Counted from the stretch's first letter, positions 32,919-42,877 are shown. The stretch: 51,914 bases of DNA from Thermoplasmatota archaeon (GCA_029762535.1 JARVGK010000022.1:1-51914); one strand, 5' to 3'. Program-made: numbers and translations. Notes: generated by a model from the sequence alone, not told the origin.

Positions 32919-34181
32919 TTGGAACTGAGCATGATCGAGCAGATCATCTCGGAACACTCGAAGGACCGGGTAGTTCCGGGGGGGATCGTTTGGATGGACA
33001 TAGATCTGAAGACGGCCAGGGATTTCGGGGGGGCGAACGTAGTAGGGCATATGGAGGAGCAATATCCGAACGAGCCTGTCGCCGATCCAGAAAGGACGTT
33101 CTTCACCTTCGACACCGTTGTGCCTGCGAAGACGATCCCCTACGCGGAGAACCAGCACATCATAAGGCGCTTCGCCAGAAAATGGGGACTCAAGGTATAC
33201 GACGTCGATGCTGGGATCGGGTCGCATATAGTAATCGAGGAGGGGCTTGCGACACCGGGGGCGACCATGGCGGGAACCGATTCCCATTTAAACATACTCG
33301 GGGCCGTAGGCGCCTTCGGCCAGGGCATGGGGGACATGGACATTGCCTTCATATTCAGGACCGGAAAGACATGGTTCGAGGTCCCGAGGACAATGAGGGT
33401 CGCGGTCGAAGGCAGGATGCCAAGGAACTGTTCTGCAAAGGACCTTACATTGGCTGTTGTCGGAACCCTTGGTTCTAAGGGGGGATTGGGGATGTCCATG
33501 GAGATGACCGGGGATCAGGTCGAGAGCCTCTCGCTCTCCGGAAGGATCACCCTGGCATCGATGGCGACCGAGATGGGCGCCGTGTGCGCCCTCATAGAGC
33601 CTAACGGTGAAATACTGGAACATTTCAGGTCGGTGAACGGAGAACAACCTCAGAACGTCCCCGTCCACGTTCCGGATTATCTCTTCGAAAGGGAGGTCTC
33701 TTTGGACGTTTCCGATCTGGAGGCCCTGGTCTCGATGCCTGGAAAACCGGACAAAGTCAGGCCCGTATCATCCCTGGGAACTATAGAGGTGGATTCCGTT
33801 TTTATAGGATCCTGCACCAACGGGAGCTATGAGGATATATCGGAGGTGGCTCGTATCGTGGAGGGGACAAGGATACACCCTAGGGTGATGGCGAAGGTGG
33901 TCCCGGCCACGAGATCGGTTTGGAAGAGGCTGCTATACGAAGGAAAGGTGAAGACGCTCTTCGATTCCGGCTTCATCATATCAAATTCAGGCTGCGGGGG
34001 ATGCGCTTCCGGTCAGATAGGAATGACCGGTCCGGGAGAGGTCCAGGTCTCGACCTCGAACCGTAATTTCATGGGAAAACAGGGAAAGGGGGACACCTAC
34101 CTGGCCTCACCTCGGACGGCGGCCGCCTCCGCTCTTCTAGGCCGGATCGCGTCGATTGATGACCTGGGGGTGGGACAATGA
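32919..34181 (+). CDS. leuC: Aconitase-family dehydratase large subunit (IPM/homoaconitate-like)
   Basis: Large, iron-sulfur-bearing subunit of a LeuC/HacA-type hydro-lyase, which shifts a hydroxyl group on 2- or 3-hydroxy tricarboxylic or branched dicarboxylic acids. The three [4Fe-4S] cysteines are seen in GSCTNGS and GCGGCASG. Other family strings are VPAKTIPYAENQH, GTDSHLNILGAVGAFGQGMG and the C-terminal SPRTAAASAL. The length of about 420 residues is normal for the archaeal two-subunit type. Start: a TTG at 32919 has AGGTGGG 6 nt upstream and leads straight into the family N-terminus (MIEQIISEHS); ATGs at 32886 and 32931 are alternatives. It overlaps the small subunit by 4 nt. Leucine, lysine/coenzyme B-like and citramalate routes remain possible. 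Confidence 0.85.
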   Translation: MELSMIEQIISEHSKDRVVPGGIVWMDIDLKTARDFGGANVVGHMEEQYPNEPVADPERTFFTFDTVVPAKTIPYAENQHIIRRFARKWGLKVYDVDAGIGSHIVIEEGLATPGATMAGTDSHLNILGAVGAFGQGMGDMDIAFIFRTGKTWFEVPRTMRVAVEGRMPRNCSAKDLTLAVVGTLGSKGGLGMSMEMTGDQVESLSLSGRITLASMATEMGAVCALIEPNGEILEHFRSVNGEQPQNVPVHVPDYLFEREVSLDVSDLEALVSMPGKPDKVRPVSSLGTIEVDSVFIGSCTNGSYEDISEVARIVEGTRIHPRVMAKVVPATRSVWKRLLYEGKVKTLFDSGFIISNSGCGGCASGQIGMTGPGEVQVSTSNRNFMGKQGKGDTYLASPRTAAASALLGRIASIDDLGVGQ

Positions 34182-34699
34182 TCATCGAAGGCGCCGTAAT
34201 GCTCCTGAAGGACGAGAATGGGGATCTCCTGGGCGACATAGATACTGACATGATATTCCACAACAGGCATCTGGCGATAACGGATGTGAACGAGATGGGC
34301 AAGTACGCCCTCGGCAACCTGAAAGGATACGAACATCTTCCGTCCCTCAAAGGGAAGGTCCAGATACTGATAGCGGGGGACAACTTCGGCTCTGGTTCCT
34401 CAAGGCAGCAGGCGGTTGACTGCTTCAAGGCATTGGGAATAAAAGCTCTGCTCGTTCGGTCCGTTGGGGCCATTTACAAACGCAATGCCATAAACGCCGC
34501 GCTCGGGCTTTTCACGATAGAGGGTACATCGGATGGGATCGTTCGATCGAAGGACGGGGACCGGATCTCGCTCGATACTATTACGGGAGATGTGAAAAAG
34601 GACGATGGGATGATAGGAAGGATCGCCATACCCTCTGGGGTCCAGATGGACATACTGGATGCCGGGGGGCTATTCGAGTACGGCAGAAGGTGCGAATAG
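34178..34699 (+). CDS. leuD: Aconitase-family dehydratase small subunit
   Basis: 173 residues. The swivelling domain that completes the active site: GDNFGSGSSRQQAV is the family signature. The loop that reads substrate, after DIDTD, is MIFHNRHLAITD; I do not recognise it as the usual isopropylmalate (IIPARY-like) or methanogen homoaconitate (YLRT) loop, so the substrate is open. Its ATG overlaps the large-subunit stop (ATGA), the normal coupled arrangement. The next gene starts directly at the stop (TAGATG). leuD is used as a family label only. Confidence 0.82.
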   Translation: MIIEGAVMLLKDENGDLLGDIDTDMIFHNRHLAITDVNEMGKYALGNLKGYEHLPSLKGKVQILIAGDNFGSGSSRQQAVDCFKALGIKALLVRSVGAIYKRNAINAALGLFTIEGTSDGIVRSKDGDRISLDTITGDVKKDDGMIGRIAIPSGVQMDILDAGGLFEYGRRCE

Positions 34700-35299
34700 A
34701 TGATCGCAAGAGAAAGGAGGATCGCGAGAAGGGCGGGGGCCGCATCCTTCGTTCTGATGGTCATCGGGATAGCGTTCCTCATCATCTCCTCCACAGGATC
34801 TCTGACCACCATCATCGAAGTACAGATCCCCGATCACGATCAGGACGACATGGTCCATGCAGGCCGAGGAAGCAAGGGAGAGGAGTACGTTCTGGAGATC
34901 GACGAGCGGACAATGGGCTTTTTAATGATCACCATACTTCATGAAGAAGGAGAGGATGGATGGGTCTGGTTGAAGGTTTGGGAAGGGAAGAGGACCGCGT
35001 TGAGAATGACGAACGCCACACTGCCATACGTCGGGAACGCTGACCTTACGGGAAGTGGGGCGATCAAGGTATCCATTTACTGCCAGGAGGGGGGCGCGGA
35101 TTTCGAGGACCTTCAGATAGAGTTCAATAGGCCAGGCGGCGCCACGTGGGGGGGAATGATCATCGGAGGTTGCTTCGCGATCCCATGCTGCCTTATATGG
35201 ATCGCATCATTGGTTTCATCCATTTACGCCCTAACCAATTACCTCATATACAAAAGGAGCAGGTCCTCGATGGATCGTTCAAGGGGGCATAGTGAATGA
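34700..35299 (+). CDS. Two-helix membrane protein of unknown function
   Basis: 199 residues: a basic start (RERRIARR), a membrane helix about 15-38, an extracytoplasmic beta-rich domain of about 110 residues, a second helix about 153-182 with two Cys (GCFAIPCCLIW), and a basic tail. The outer part contains DLTGSGAIKVSIYCQ but no motif I recognise. It abuts the dehydratase small subunit and overlaps the PrsW-like gene by 4 nt, so it is probably co-expressed with the latter; a substrate or regulator of that protease is one possible role (inference). Confidence 0.7.
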   Translation: MIARERRIARRAGAASFVLMVIGIAFLIISSTGSLTTIIEVQIPDHDQDDMVHAGRGSKGEEYVLEIDERTMGFLMITILHEEGEDGWVWLKVWEGKRTALRMTNATLPYVGNADLTGSGAIKVSIYCQEGGADFEDLQIEFNRPGGATWGGMIIGGCFAIPCCLIWIASLVSSIYALTNYLIYKRSRSSMDRSRGHSE

Positions 35300-36159
35300 T
35301 CCTCTTCTTCATCATATTGGGGGCATTACTGTCCATAACGATCCCTCTCTTCATGGCGGTCTCATCCTGGGCGGTCTTTTACATACCGTCGAGGTACGCC
35401 AGGCGCATGTTCTTCAAAAGGATCGGATGGACCTCGAACGATCCGGCGGCAAGGTCGATCTCGCTCGCCCTTACTCCATGGGTATACATGACCGCCGGCT
35501 GGACAAGCGCATCAATTTCGATATTCTTCGAGCTCATCGGTGCAGCTATGCTGATGATCATCGGATTGCCCGATAATTGGAGCGCATTCCTGTTGGTCGT
35601 CTCAGCAGGCCCCATAGAGGAGGGGGCGAAGTTCCTGTGCGCACTGGTGCTGTTCATTGTTCTGGACTGGGCGATACTCAGGAAAGCCAGAGGGGAAAGG
35701 GCTCCCGTCAAGGATGCGATCATGGCGGGATTCCTGGTCGGCTGCTCTTTCGGTCTGATAGAGTCGATCGGATACCTCGCAATGGGTTTTTCGGGCATCA
35801 TAAAGGGAGGTATCTCATATGAGACGCTGGACCCCGTGATCTGGAGGACGCTTCTGGGGGTGCCGATACACGGGCTATATACGGCCATTGCATGCATAGG
35901 GTTGGGACGCCGGACCGCCATATCGAAGATCGCATTGACGATCGTAGGATTGCTGTCGGCGACGATCCTGCATTCTCTGAACAACGCGGTACAGGGGCTG
36001 TTCGTTTTCATCCTGGAGAGAGAGGGCCCCATGGAGATCATGATCGTGGACGCTCTCCAGATAGGATTGATATTCTTCGGCGCGATATTGCTTATCACGG
36101 CATGGAACCTGGGCACGGGCGGGAAAGAAATCCCCGGAAAACGGAAGATCGCAAAATAG
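35296..36159 (+). CDS. PrsW-like intramembrane metalloprotease
   Basis: 287 residues with about seven to eight membrane helices. The PrsW/CPBP-like signature is seen: GPIEEGAKF (EExxK glutamates for zinc), GCSFGLIESIGY, PIHGLYTA and a further His in HSLNN. In Bacillus, PrsW cuts an anti-sigma factor at site 1; archaeal members have unknown substrates. The four motif blocks in the correct order suggest an active enzyme. The ATG overlaps the end of the preceding membrane-protein gene, which makes that protein a candidate partner. Confidence 0.85.
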   Translation: MILFFIILGALLSITIPLFMAVSSWAVFYIPSRYARRMFFKRIGWTSNDPAARSISLALTPWVYMTAGWTSASISIFFELIGAAMLMIIGLPDNWSAFLLVVSAGPIEEGAKFLCALVLFIVLDWAILRKARGERAPVKDAIMAGFLVGCSFGLIESIGYLAMGFSGIIKGGISYETLDPVIWRTLLGVPIHGLYTAIACIGLGRRTAISKIALTIVGLLSATILHSLNNAVQGLFVFILEREGPMEIMIVDALQIGLIFFGAILLITAWNLGTGGKEIPGKRKIAK

Positions 36160-36248
36160 CGCTTATTTCCCTGCTCATTCATTAATTACAAAAGAATTAT
36201 TAAGAAGGGCAGGGATGAATGAAAAAACCAATAGAGGCGGGCCATTTT

Positions 36249-39200
36249 ATGAAAGTTATCGCGTTATTTGCGGCATTGCTCATTTCCTTATCCATCTTTC
36301 CCTACATCGATGCACAGGAAGGGGAATGGGACCTTGAGCTCTTGTTCGAGATCCCTGTTCCGGATATAATGGATACGGATGCGGGGGCCCTTCTGTTATG
36401 CTCCGGATGGTCCCCTTCGGGAAGGATAGGATCACCTCTTCTTCCGGAGAGGACCTACCACATACCGCTCGGGCACAGGATGTCGGAGATGGTATCGTTC
36501 CAGCTGGTCGGTGGATACTCAATACCCGTAGACAGGCCGCTCATGCTCTCACCCCTTGCAGGTGGCGGGGATCTGGTGATCGATAGGTATGAGGAAACCA
36601 AAGCACCAGCAGTCCGCATGACGGGAATGATATCAGGTAAGAGCGGCTCTTACGCGGTCATAAGGTTGAGCCCTTATTCGTACACTGATGGTACTCTGGT
36701 TTTCCCGGAGGAAGTGATTGTACGTCTGAAAGTGGAACCTTCCATCGGAAGGAGGACCGTTCGTGTGACCGAGGATAATCCGATGGTCGACAGGAGAGAT
36801 GACTCGGATGCCCAACCCGTGTGGCAGGAAGCACCTCCCGCAGCTCAGGATACGATGCCCTCGACCTATTATCACAACACCACACCTCCAACGAAGCTTG
36901 TCATCATAACATCCTCCACGTACAACTCCACATTTAGGCCGCTCGCGAATTGGAAGACCGCAAAGGGGGTCTATACCAGGGTGGTCGAGACGAGCTGGAT
37001 TTACGGAAAATATTCGGGGACGGACAATCCGGAGAAGATAAGGAAATACCTTATCGACCTTTACAAGAACGAAGAGCTCGAATGGGTCATACTGGGTGGG
37101 GACAACGACGTGGTCCCGACCAGGCTAGCTTACGTTCCTGACGGTTACGACGATTCGGGTAGCGACGGGTCCTACGTGGCCACGGACGCTTACTATTCGG
37201 ACCTGAACGGGACGGGACACACGCCGTATGATTGGGACGGGGACAGCGACGGGCTGTTCGGCGAATACTCGGACGATAGTATCGACCTCTGGCCGGAGGT
37301 GTTCGTGGGCCGTCTTTCCGGGAACAGCGCGAGCGAGCTGTCCGCGATGGTCTCGAGCATAATCAAGTACGAGAAGGGCCCTGCGACCGGAAGCTGGTAC
37401 AATAGGTCGGTAATGGCGGGTGCATATTCGAACTACATACGCAGCTCGACCGTCAACGACACCACGGACGAGGCGGACCTTAAAGAAGCGATAAGGGCCG
37501 ACTTCATGTCATCTGGATACAAGACCTACACACTTTACGAGAAAGCGGGGATATGGCCTTCGCAGCAATCATGCGATGCGAACCTGACAACCAACAACGT
37601 GGTGAGCGCCATCGATCCTGGCGCCTTCATGGTCAACATGGCAGGGCACGGAAGTTCCACCGGGATATACAGAAGGATATGGAACTCGGACTCGAACGGC
37701 AACGGGCTTTGCGATTCAGGGGAATACTCGAGCACCGCATACTATTCCACATCGGCCTCGCAGAGCAACGGGGAGAAGAGACCTCTGTTCTACAACGACG
37801 CATGCAACAACGGGGAGTTCGACAGGGTGACGAACTGCCTGACCGAGGACATACTCAGAGATGTGGGGATCGGCGCTGTGGGGTCGTCCAGGGTGAGCTG
37901 GTACGCCGTCCACTGGACGAAGGGATCCGACGGCGGATACTACAATCAGGGCCATGATTACCGTTTCTGGGAGCAGTTCTTCGGCAGCGGGGATCAACAG
38001 CCGGGAAAGGCATTGTATCTTTCGAAGTACGATTACATAAACGACAAGGGCGCCCATAATAGATATGCCTGGAAGAACCTGCTTCAGTACAATCTCATGG
38101 GGGATCCAGAGATACCGATATGGACCAAGACCCCGGAAAATATGACAGTTACCCACACAGACCCCTTCCCGAGCCCCGGCACAATGAGGGTGACGGTAAA
38201 GGACGCCTCGAACCAACCCATCGAGGATGCCAGGGTCTGCATCATGAACGGGACGGTATTCTATTCCACCGCCATGACGAACTCCACAGGGACCGCTTCG
38301 TTCTCGCTTCCAGAACTGCTGATGGACCTCAACCTCACCGTTACGGCACTTAATTTAAAACCCTATCTTGGCAAGGTGTCCATAGGCGAGGACGACGATC
38401 CCCCAAGGATAGACTCGTTGGAATTCGAGGGCAACGATACCACCGCGGATCCGTATCGGATCTCGGCCTCCGTGTCGGATGCGGCGGGGATAGGATATGT
38501 AAACCTTCACTGGAACCGCTCGGTCTTAACACCAGCCACGTATCAAAACGTCACCATGCTCCCGGAAGGAGCGGGGGTCTACGTTCATGCGGGGAACAAC
38601 CCATCGGATTCAGTTCTCCCGCTGTGGTTCAGGTTGATAGCCAGCGATATCAGGGGGAACGTTAACATATCCTCCTGGAGGTCCGTGCAGATATACGATA
38701 ACGATGCGCCCATCATCCACGGCGACCTCTCGGACATAATAGCGACCACGGGGGACCCGTTCAATTTCTCGCTGGACGTGCATGACAATATAGGCATAGT
38801 TTCATCGAAGGTCAATTACAGCATCGGAGGTGCTTCCTTCATCAATTCTTCCCTTTCTGGATCCGGACCATATGTTCTTACGATAGATGTACCCTCGAAC
38901 GCCAGCGGAACGCTGTCGTATTCTTTTTACGTCGAGGATGCGATGGGGAACATGAACCATACAACGGACGTTTATATCCAGGTGATCGATGATGACCCTC
39001 CATACATGGTCGAGGACCTGACCGACGGGGTCCCGACTACAGGGGATGACTTCGTTCTTTCGATGAGGGCCGGGGACAACATAGGGGTGAACTCCGTTCA
39101 TGTGGAGTACAGGTTTGGAAATGCTACGCCCGTTAACTCGACCATGGCCCCATCCGGAGTGTCTTTCGGGATCGAGATCGATGTCGCCGAGGATGAGATC

Positions 39201-41189
39201 GAACCTCTGAGATACCGATACATGATAACCGACACCTCAGGGAACATCGCCTGGACGCACACGGTCGATCTGGGGGTGGAGGACGACGATCTCCCGCATG
39301 TCATCGATATGACATCCGGATATCCGACCACTGGGGATAATTTCACGATCAGATTCAGCGCTTCGGACAACATAGGCATAGCGTCGTGCCACGTGGATAT
39401 CATCCTCCCGGGCAAGACGTTGGACAGGATCGATGCCATGTCCGTCTCGGGCATTTTCGAGGCCCAGATATCCATACCCTCGGATGCGTGGGGTAATCTG
39501 AGCTACAGGCTTGTGGCTGTCGATACATCGGGGAACGCGGCGGAAAGCGGCATGAACGAAGTCACGATACTGGACGACGATCCTCCGGAGATGCTCTCTT
39601 TCGAGATCCCCTCTCAGGCGACCACGGGTGACGAATTCCTGATGGCGTTCGAGCTTGCGGACAACATCGCCATCGTGAACGCTTCGGTGGAATGGTCCAT
39701 CGGCAGCGTGAAGGGATCGGTGCTACTGAACGGCCCGACCAGGGCGGTATCTGGAAGATTCTCAGGCTCCATGACCGTCCCTGCATCCCTGACGGGCCTG
39801 ATGGGAGTGGTCCTGACCATCACTGATACTTCGGGTAACTCGAACACGTACGAGATGGACCCTATCCCAGTGCATGACAATGACCCGCCGGAACTCGTAT
39901 CCATCGATCATCCCCGGAATGCCACGACGGGGGATCCGTTCACAATAGAGGTTCAGATGATCGATAACATAGCGGTGATCGAAGTGAGCGCCGAGTTCCA
40001 CTGCCATCCGGGCAACGAGATCGTCAGGATGTACAGATCCGAAGGGATTTACCGGGCGACCTACGATGTCCCCATGAATGCCACTGGTCAGTTGATGATC
40101 GTCATAACGGCGATCGATAGCTCGGGCAACGCCCTTGCGGTTCCCGAGATCGACGTCTATATACTGGATGACGATGACCCCGTGATCGCATCGACGGGGG
40201 GCCTTGGGTCCATGGAATTGACCACGGGCGAGTCCTTCACCGCTTCGATCACGGCCGAGGACAACGTCGGGATCCATTCGGTCTCGCTCCTCATCGCATC
40301 GTTCGAGAGGTCATCGGAGTTCACATTGGCGGGATCCGGACCACTGTTCGAGATCGGGTTTTATGTATGGCCGGACATATCCGGCGAAGCTCTCATCACC
40401 ATCACTGCCAGGGACCTCTCCGGGAACGAGGCGACGCGGACAATCACGCTTCTCATAAGGGATAACGATCCGCCCTCCGTCTCCATCGACGCTCAGGACG
40501 GGGAGATCCTTCTATCGACCGGACATATCATAATGACAAGATCTCAGGATAACATTGGAGTAGAGGAAATGATCGTTCACGCGATCAAGGGTCAGAGTAA
40601 CATCACGCTCGATAAGAGCGCCGAAGGCTTCGCTTTCCTTCCGGATGATCACGGCCTATGGACGATCATAGCGATCGCAAGGGACGCAGCGGGTAACATC
40701 GGCAGCGTCAGGGCAGAGGTCAACGTGATCGATGACATCCCTCCAGAGGTCAGCATATCGCCGGTCCAGAAAGCAAAAGCGGGGGATCCGATCATACTCA
40801 AAGCCCAGGGAGAGGAAGGTGAGGTGACCTGGATCGTAAAGGATCCCAATGGAGAGGAGACGGCCCTCACTGGAGCAGTGGCGGAGTACATCCCCACGGT
40901 TGCGGGAACTCATTACATAAAGATGACCGTAAAGGACGCATCAGGCAACGCGGCAGAGGATGAACTGACTTTCGATGTCGAGAACGGGGCCTCCTCATCG
41001 AGCATCCTACCTCTTATCGTTGGTTCTCTCGTTCTTCTTGCGGTGTTGCTGCTTTTGATCGTCCTGGCATTTGTATTGATCGCAAGGAGAAGGAAGGCCG
41101 CAGGTCCAGGCGACGAGGATTTCGTAGTCCGGTCACATCAAGCGGGACATAAGAAATTGGAGATGGAGGAGGACGATCCCTGGGGTTGA
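36249..41189 (+). CDS. Secreted gingipain-like (C25) cysteine protease with nine Ig-like modules
   Basis: About 1646 residues. From the ATG at 36249 (GAGGCGGG upstream) a clear signal peptide runs to about residue 23 (IALFAALLISLSIF, then DAQ). Residues 220-620 are a peptidase C25 domain: catalytic His467 in MAGHGSSTGI and Cys519 in YNDACNNGEF. Nine Ig/PKD-like modules of about 97 residues follow, each opening with DDDPP, DNDPP or a near variant (from about 38391, 38697, 38987, 39283, 39571, 39869, 40171, 40461, 40732). A C-terminal helix and RRRK tail anchor it to the membrane. Predicted role: extracellular protein breakdown, feeding on detrital protein, or processing of surface proteins. 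The in-frame ATG at 36219 would add ten residues before the signal peptide. Confidence 0.9.
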   Translation: MKVIALFAALLISLSIFPYIDAQEGEWDLELLFEIPVPDIMDTDAGALLLCSGWSPSGRIGSPLLPERTYHIPLGHRMSEMVSFQLVGGYSIPVDRPLMLSPLAGGGDLVIDRYEETKAPAVRMTGMISGKSGSYAVIRLSPYSYTDGTLVFPEEVIVRLKVEPSIGRRTVRVTEDNPMVDRRDDSDAQPVWQEAPPAAQDTMPSTYYHNTTPPTKLVIITSSTYNSTFRPLANWKTAKGVYTRVVETSWIYGKYSGTDNPEKIRKYLIDLYKNEELEWVILGGDNDVVPTRLAYVPDGYDDSGSDGSYVATDAYYSDLNGTGHTPYDWDGDSDGLFGEYSDDSIDLWPEVFVGRLSGNSASELSAMVSSIIKYEKGPATGSWYNRSVMAGAYSNYIRSSTVNDTTDEADLKEAIRADFMSSGYKTYTLYEKAGIWPSQQSCDANLTTNNVVSAIDPGAFMVNMAGHGSSTGIYRRIWNSDSNGNGLCDSGEYSSTAYYSTSASQSNGEKRPLFYNDACNNGEFDRVTNCLTEDILRDVGIGAVGSSRVSWYAVHWTKGSDGGYYNQGHDYRFWEQFFGSGDQQPGKALYLSKYDYINDKGAHNRYAWKNLLQYNLMGDPEIPIWTKTPENMTVTHTDPFPSPGTMRVTVKDASNQPIEDARVCIMNGTVFYSTAMTNSTGTASFSLPELLMDLNLTVTALNLKPYLGKVSIGEDDDPPRIDSLEFEGNDTTADPYRISASVSDAAGIGYVNLHWNRSVLTPATYQNVTMLPEGAGVYVHAGNNPSDSVLPLWFRLIASDIRGNVNISSWRSVQIYDNDAPIIHGDLSDIIATTGDPFNFSLDVHDNIGIVSSKVNYSIGGASFINSSLSGSGPYVLTIDVPSNASGTLSYSFYVEDAMGNMNHTTDVYIQVIDDDPPYMVEDLTDGVPTTGDDFVLSMRAGDNIGVNSVHVEYRFGNATPVNSTMAPSGVSFGIEIDVAEDEIEPLRYRYMITDTSGNIAWTHTVDLGVEDDDLPHVIDMTSGYPTTGDNFTIRFSASDNIGIASCHVDIILPGKTLDRIDAMSVSGIFEAQISIPSDAWGNLSYRLVAVDTSGNAAESGMNEVTILDDDPPEMLSFEIPSQATTGDEFLMAFELADNIAIVNASVEWSIGSVKGSVLLNGPTRAVSGRFSGSMTVPASLTGLMGVVLTITDTSGNSNTYEMDPIPVHDNDPPELVSIDHPRNATTGDPFTIEVQMIDNIAVIEVSAEFHCHPGNEIVRMYRSEGIYRATYDVPMNATGQLMIVITAIDSSGNALAVPEIDVYILDDDDPVIASTGGLGSMELTTGESFTASITAEDNVGIHSVSLLIASFERSSEFTLAGSGPLFEIGFYVWPDISGEALITITARDLSGNEATRTITLLIRDNDPPSVSIDAQDGEILLSTGHIIMTRSQDNIGVEEMIVHAIKGQSNITLDKSAEGFAFLPDDHGLWTIIAIARDAAGNIGSVRAEVNVIDDIPPEVSISPVQKAKAGDPIILKAQGEEGEVTWIVKDPNGEETALTGAVAEYIPTVAGTHYIKMTVKDASGNAAEDELTFDVENGASSSSILPLIVGSLVLLAVLLLLIVLAFVLIARRRKAAGPGDEDFVVRSHQAGHKKLEMEEDDPWG

Positions 41190-41203
41190 ATTAAGGCCTC
41201 ATG

Positions 41204-41212
41204 GATAAATAC
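41204..41212 (+). promoter_or_regulatory. TATA box for the 41240 gene
   Basis: GATAAATAC lies about 32 nt upstream of the ATG, predicting a leader of only about six nt. It falls just past the C25 protease stop. Confidence 0.4.
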
Positions 41213-41239
41213 CATATGAACCATAGCTAACTGAGATCG

Positions 41240-42877
41240 ATGCCTCCTGTCCGAAAAAGAGCGCTCATTTTCGCCCTGACCCTTATTACAGGGTTTTCGC
41301 TCATTATATCGGGATCTCTCTGGAATCCAGGAATATCATCGAGGATAATAGAACATGGATCGTCAGGTCAAACCGAAATGCCCTTGGGCCAGGGAACGAT
41401 AATGGCCGGGACCGGAACGCTGATGGCCTATTCTTGGTCCGGTATGGCGACGGGGCAATATATCGAGCCCATGGACATGGTATACGATGATATGCTTCCT
41501 GTTCAGTTGGCGGCTGCGATCGACGATAAAGGCCTCATGATGGGCGATACGCCCACACTCGTAATGGACATGGACCTCGAGGAGGAGATGGGCAGGAGCG
41601 GAATAAGCCCCGGTCGAGCGACGAAAGGGCCTATAAAGATATGGAGCCGGATTCTGAACAAGACCCTTGATGCCGAGCCAGTCTTGGAGAGGAAGATCTC
41701 TGGAAGGAGTGCCCGCGTCTATGCTTTGAACGTGGTTGACGAGAGCATTGAAAATGACGCGCTATCGGGGATCGGAGGCATTCCGAGATCCATCCCGCTC
41801 TCAATGAAGATAGATATGCTATACTCGGATAGGACACAATACGTCCTGGATGATAGGACGTCGATCCCGCTGGATATCAAGCTGGACATCGAAGCGGACA
41901 TAACATTTCCTGATACAAGGGTGCTTCCCGTATTCGAACATCAGATAAGCTATGCCAAGCAGAGCGTGACGATGTTGGACCAGGACGATCCCGGGTCGCA
42001 GACCACTGAGGAACATATCGTTCAGAGGCATCTCACAGGCATCATGGACTCGGATGACGAGAGGGCGGCCCTTTTCCACGAGTGGATGGTAACGATCGAC
42101 AATAAGACCGGAGAAGTGGTGGATGCCGATGATGGGGAGAGATATGCGGTCGATATCCATACTCACATGTATCTCACGGGATACAAGGGGACCGCGAGAT
42201 CGGGGCTGCACCAATTCCCTACTGGGAACGTGATGGAGAGGGATTACGAGATGTGGGACCCGATCTCATCCAGGAAGAACATAGCACGATACATATCAAG
42301 GGAAGGGAACGGGACGGACGCGCCGATGATATTCAGGATGGGATCCTCGGATGTCCCCGTGGATCCAGAATCGCTTATGATATCCAGGATAGGTGTGGGC
42401 GGTTACTATATGGACTCGGTCCAGACCTGGAAGGTCTCTTCAATATCCGGCACCATGCTGGATTATGTCATAGAGGGCAGGGTTAGGCTGAGGTCCACAG
42501 GCCCTCTGGGGGCCGTGGACAGGGTCGTGGCCCAATTCAACGTGACGTTCGCGGACAATACGACGGCGGAGCTTCGATCGGTGGAGAGGCTTTACGATAG
42601 GTTTCTATTACCCATATCGGGGAGCAGGCTCGTTGCGTTCAGCCTGGAAGCCTCGTTCACCGAAGAGATGAGGGTGGAAATGGCCGATCTCTCGAAGAAG
42701 GCAGGAACATACATGGACCTGGCCGAAGTATGGTCACCTGCGGCCTTGATCATATCGGGAGCGGCGCTCATGGTCCTGATAGGACCTGTCTTCTTGATAG
42801 GTTACTCAAGGCGGCGCGCTTCAAGGGAACTCGGACGCGATCGAGATCGGCGTGATAGCAACCAAGGGCCCCCATGA
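41240..42877 (+). CDS. Bitopic extracytoplasmic protein (DUF3068-like layout)
   Basis: 545 residues: an N-terminal membrane helix (about 8-26, preceded by VRKR), a large outer domain of about 460 residues, a second helix (about 500-525, ALIISGAALMVLIGPVFLIG) and a basic RRRASRELGRDRDRR tail. The two-helix layout and the VTIDNKTGEVVDADDGERY string are reminiscent of DUF3068/PorA-annotated proteins, but this is a weak match. Short leader or leaderless. Its last 110 nt overlap the convergent BadF-type gene, so the charged C-terminal tail is antisense to that gene's end. Confidence 0.7.
   Translation: MPPVRKRALIFALTLITGFSLIISGSLWNPGISSRIIEHGSSGQTEMPLGQGTIMAGTGTLMAYSWSGMATGQYIEPMDMVYDDMLPVQLAAAIDDKGLMMGDTPTLVMDMDLEEEMGRSGISPGRATKGPIKIWSRILNKTLDAEPVLERKISGRSARVYALNVVDESIENDALSGIGGIPRSIPLSMKIDMLYSDRTQYVLDDRTSIPLDIKLDIEADITFPDTRVLPVFEHQISYAKQSVTMLDQDDPGSQTTEEHIVQRHLTGIMDSDDERAALFHEWMVTIDNKTGEVVDADDGERYAVDIHTHMYLTGYKGTARSGLHQFPTGNVMERDYEMWDPISSRKNIARYISREGNGTDAPMIFRMGSSDVPVDPESLMISRIGVGGYYMDSVQTWKVSSISGTMLDYVIEGRVRLRSTGPLGAVDRVVAQFNVTFADNTTAELRSVERLYDRFLLPISGSRLVAFSLEASFTEEMRVEMADLSKKAGTYMDLAEVWSPAALIISGAALMVLIGPVFLIGYSRRRASRELGRDRDRRDSNQGPP

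Noticed and set aside
32861..33478. 205-codon plus-strand frame overlapping the dehydratase large subunit
   Set aside because: Out-of-frame shadow: Arg/Gly/His-rich translation, while the overlapping frame carries the family motifs.
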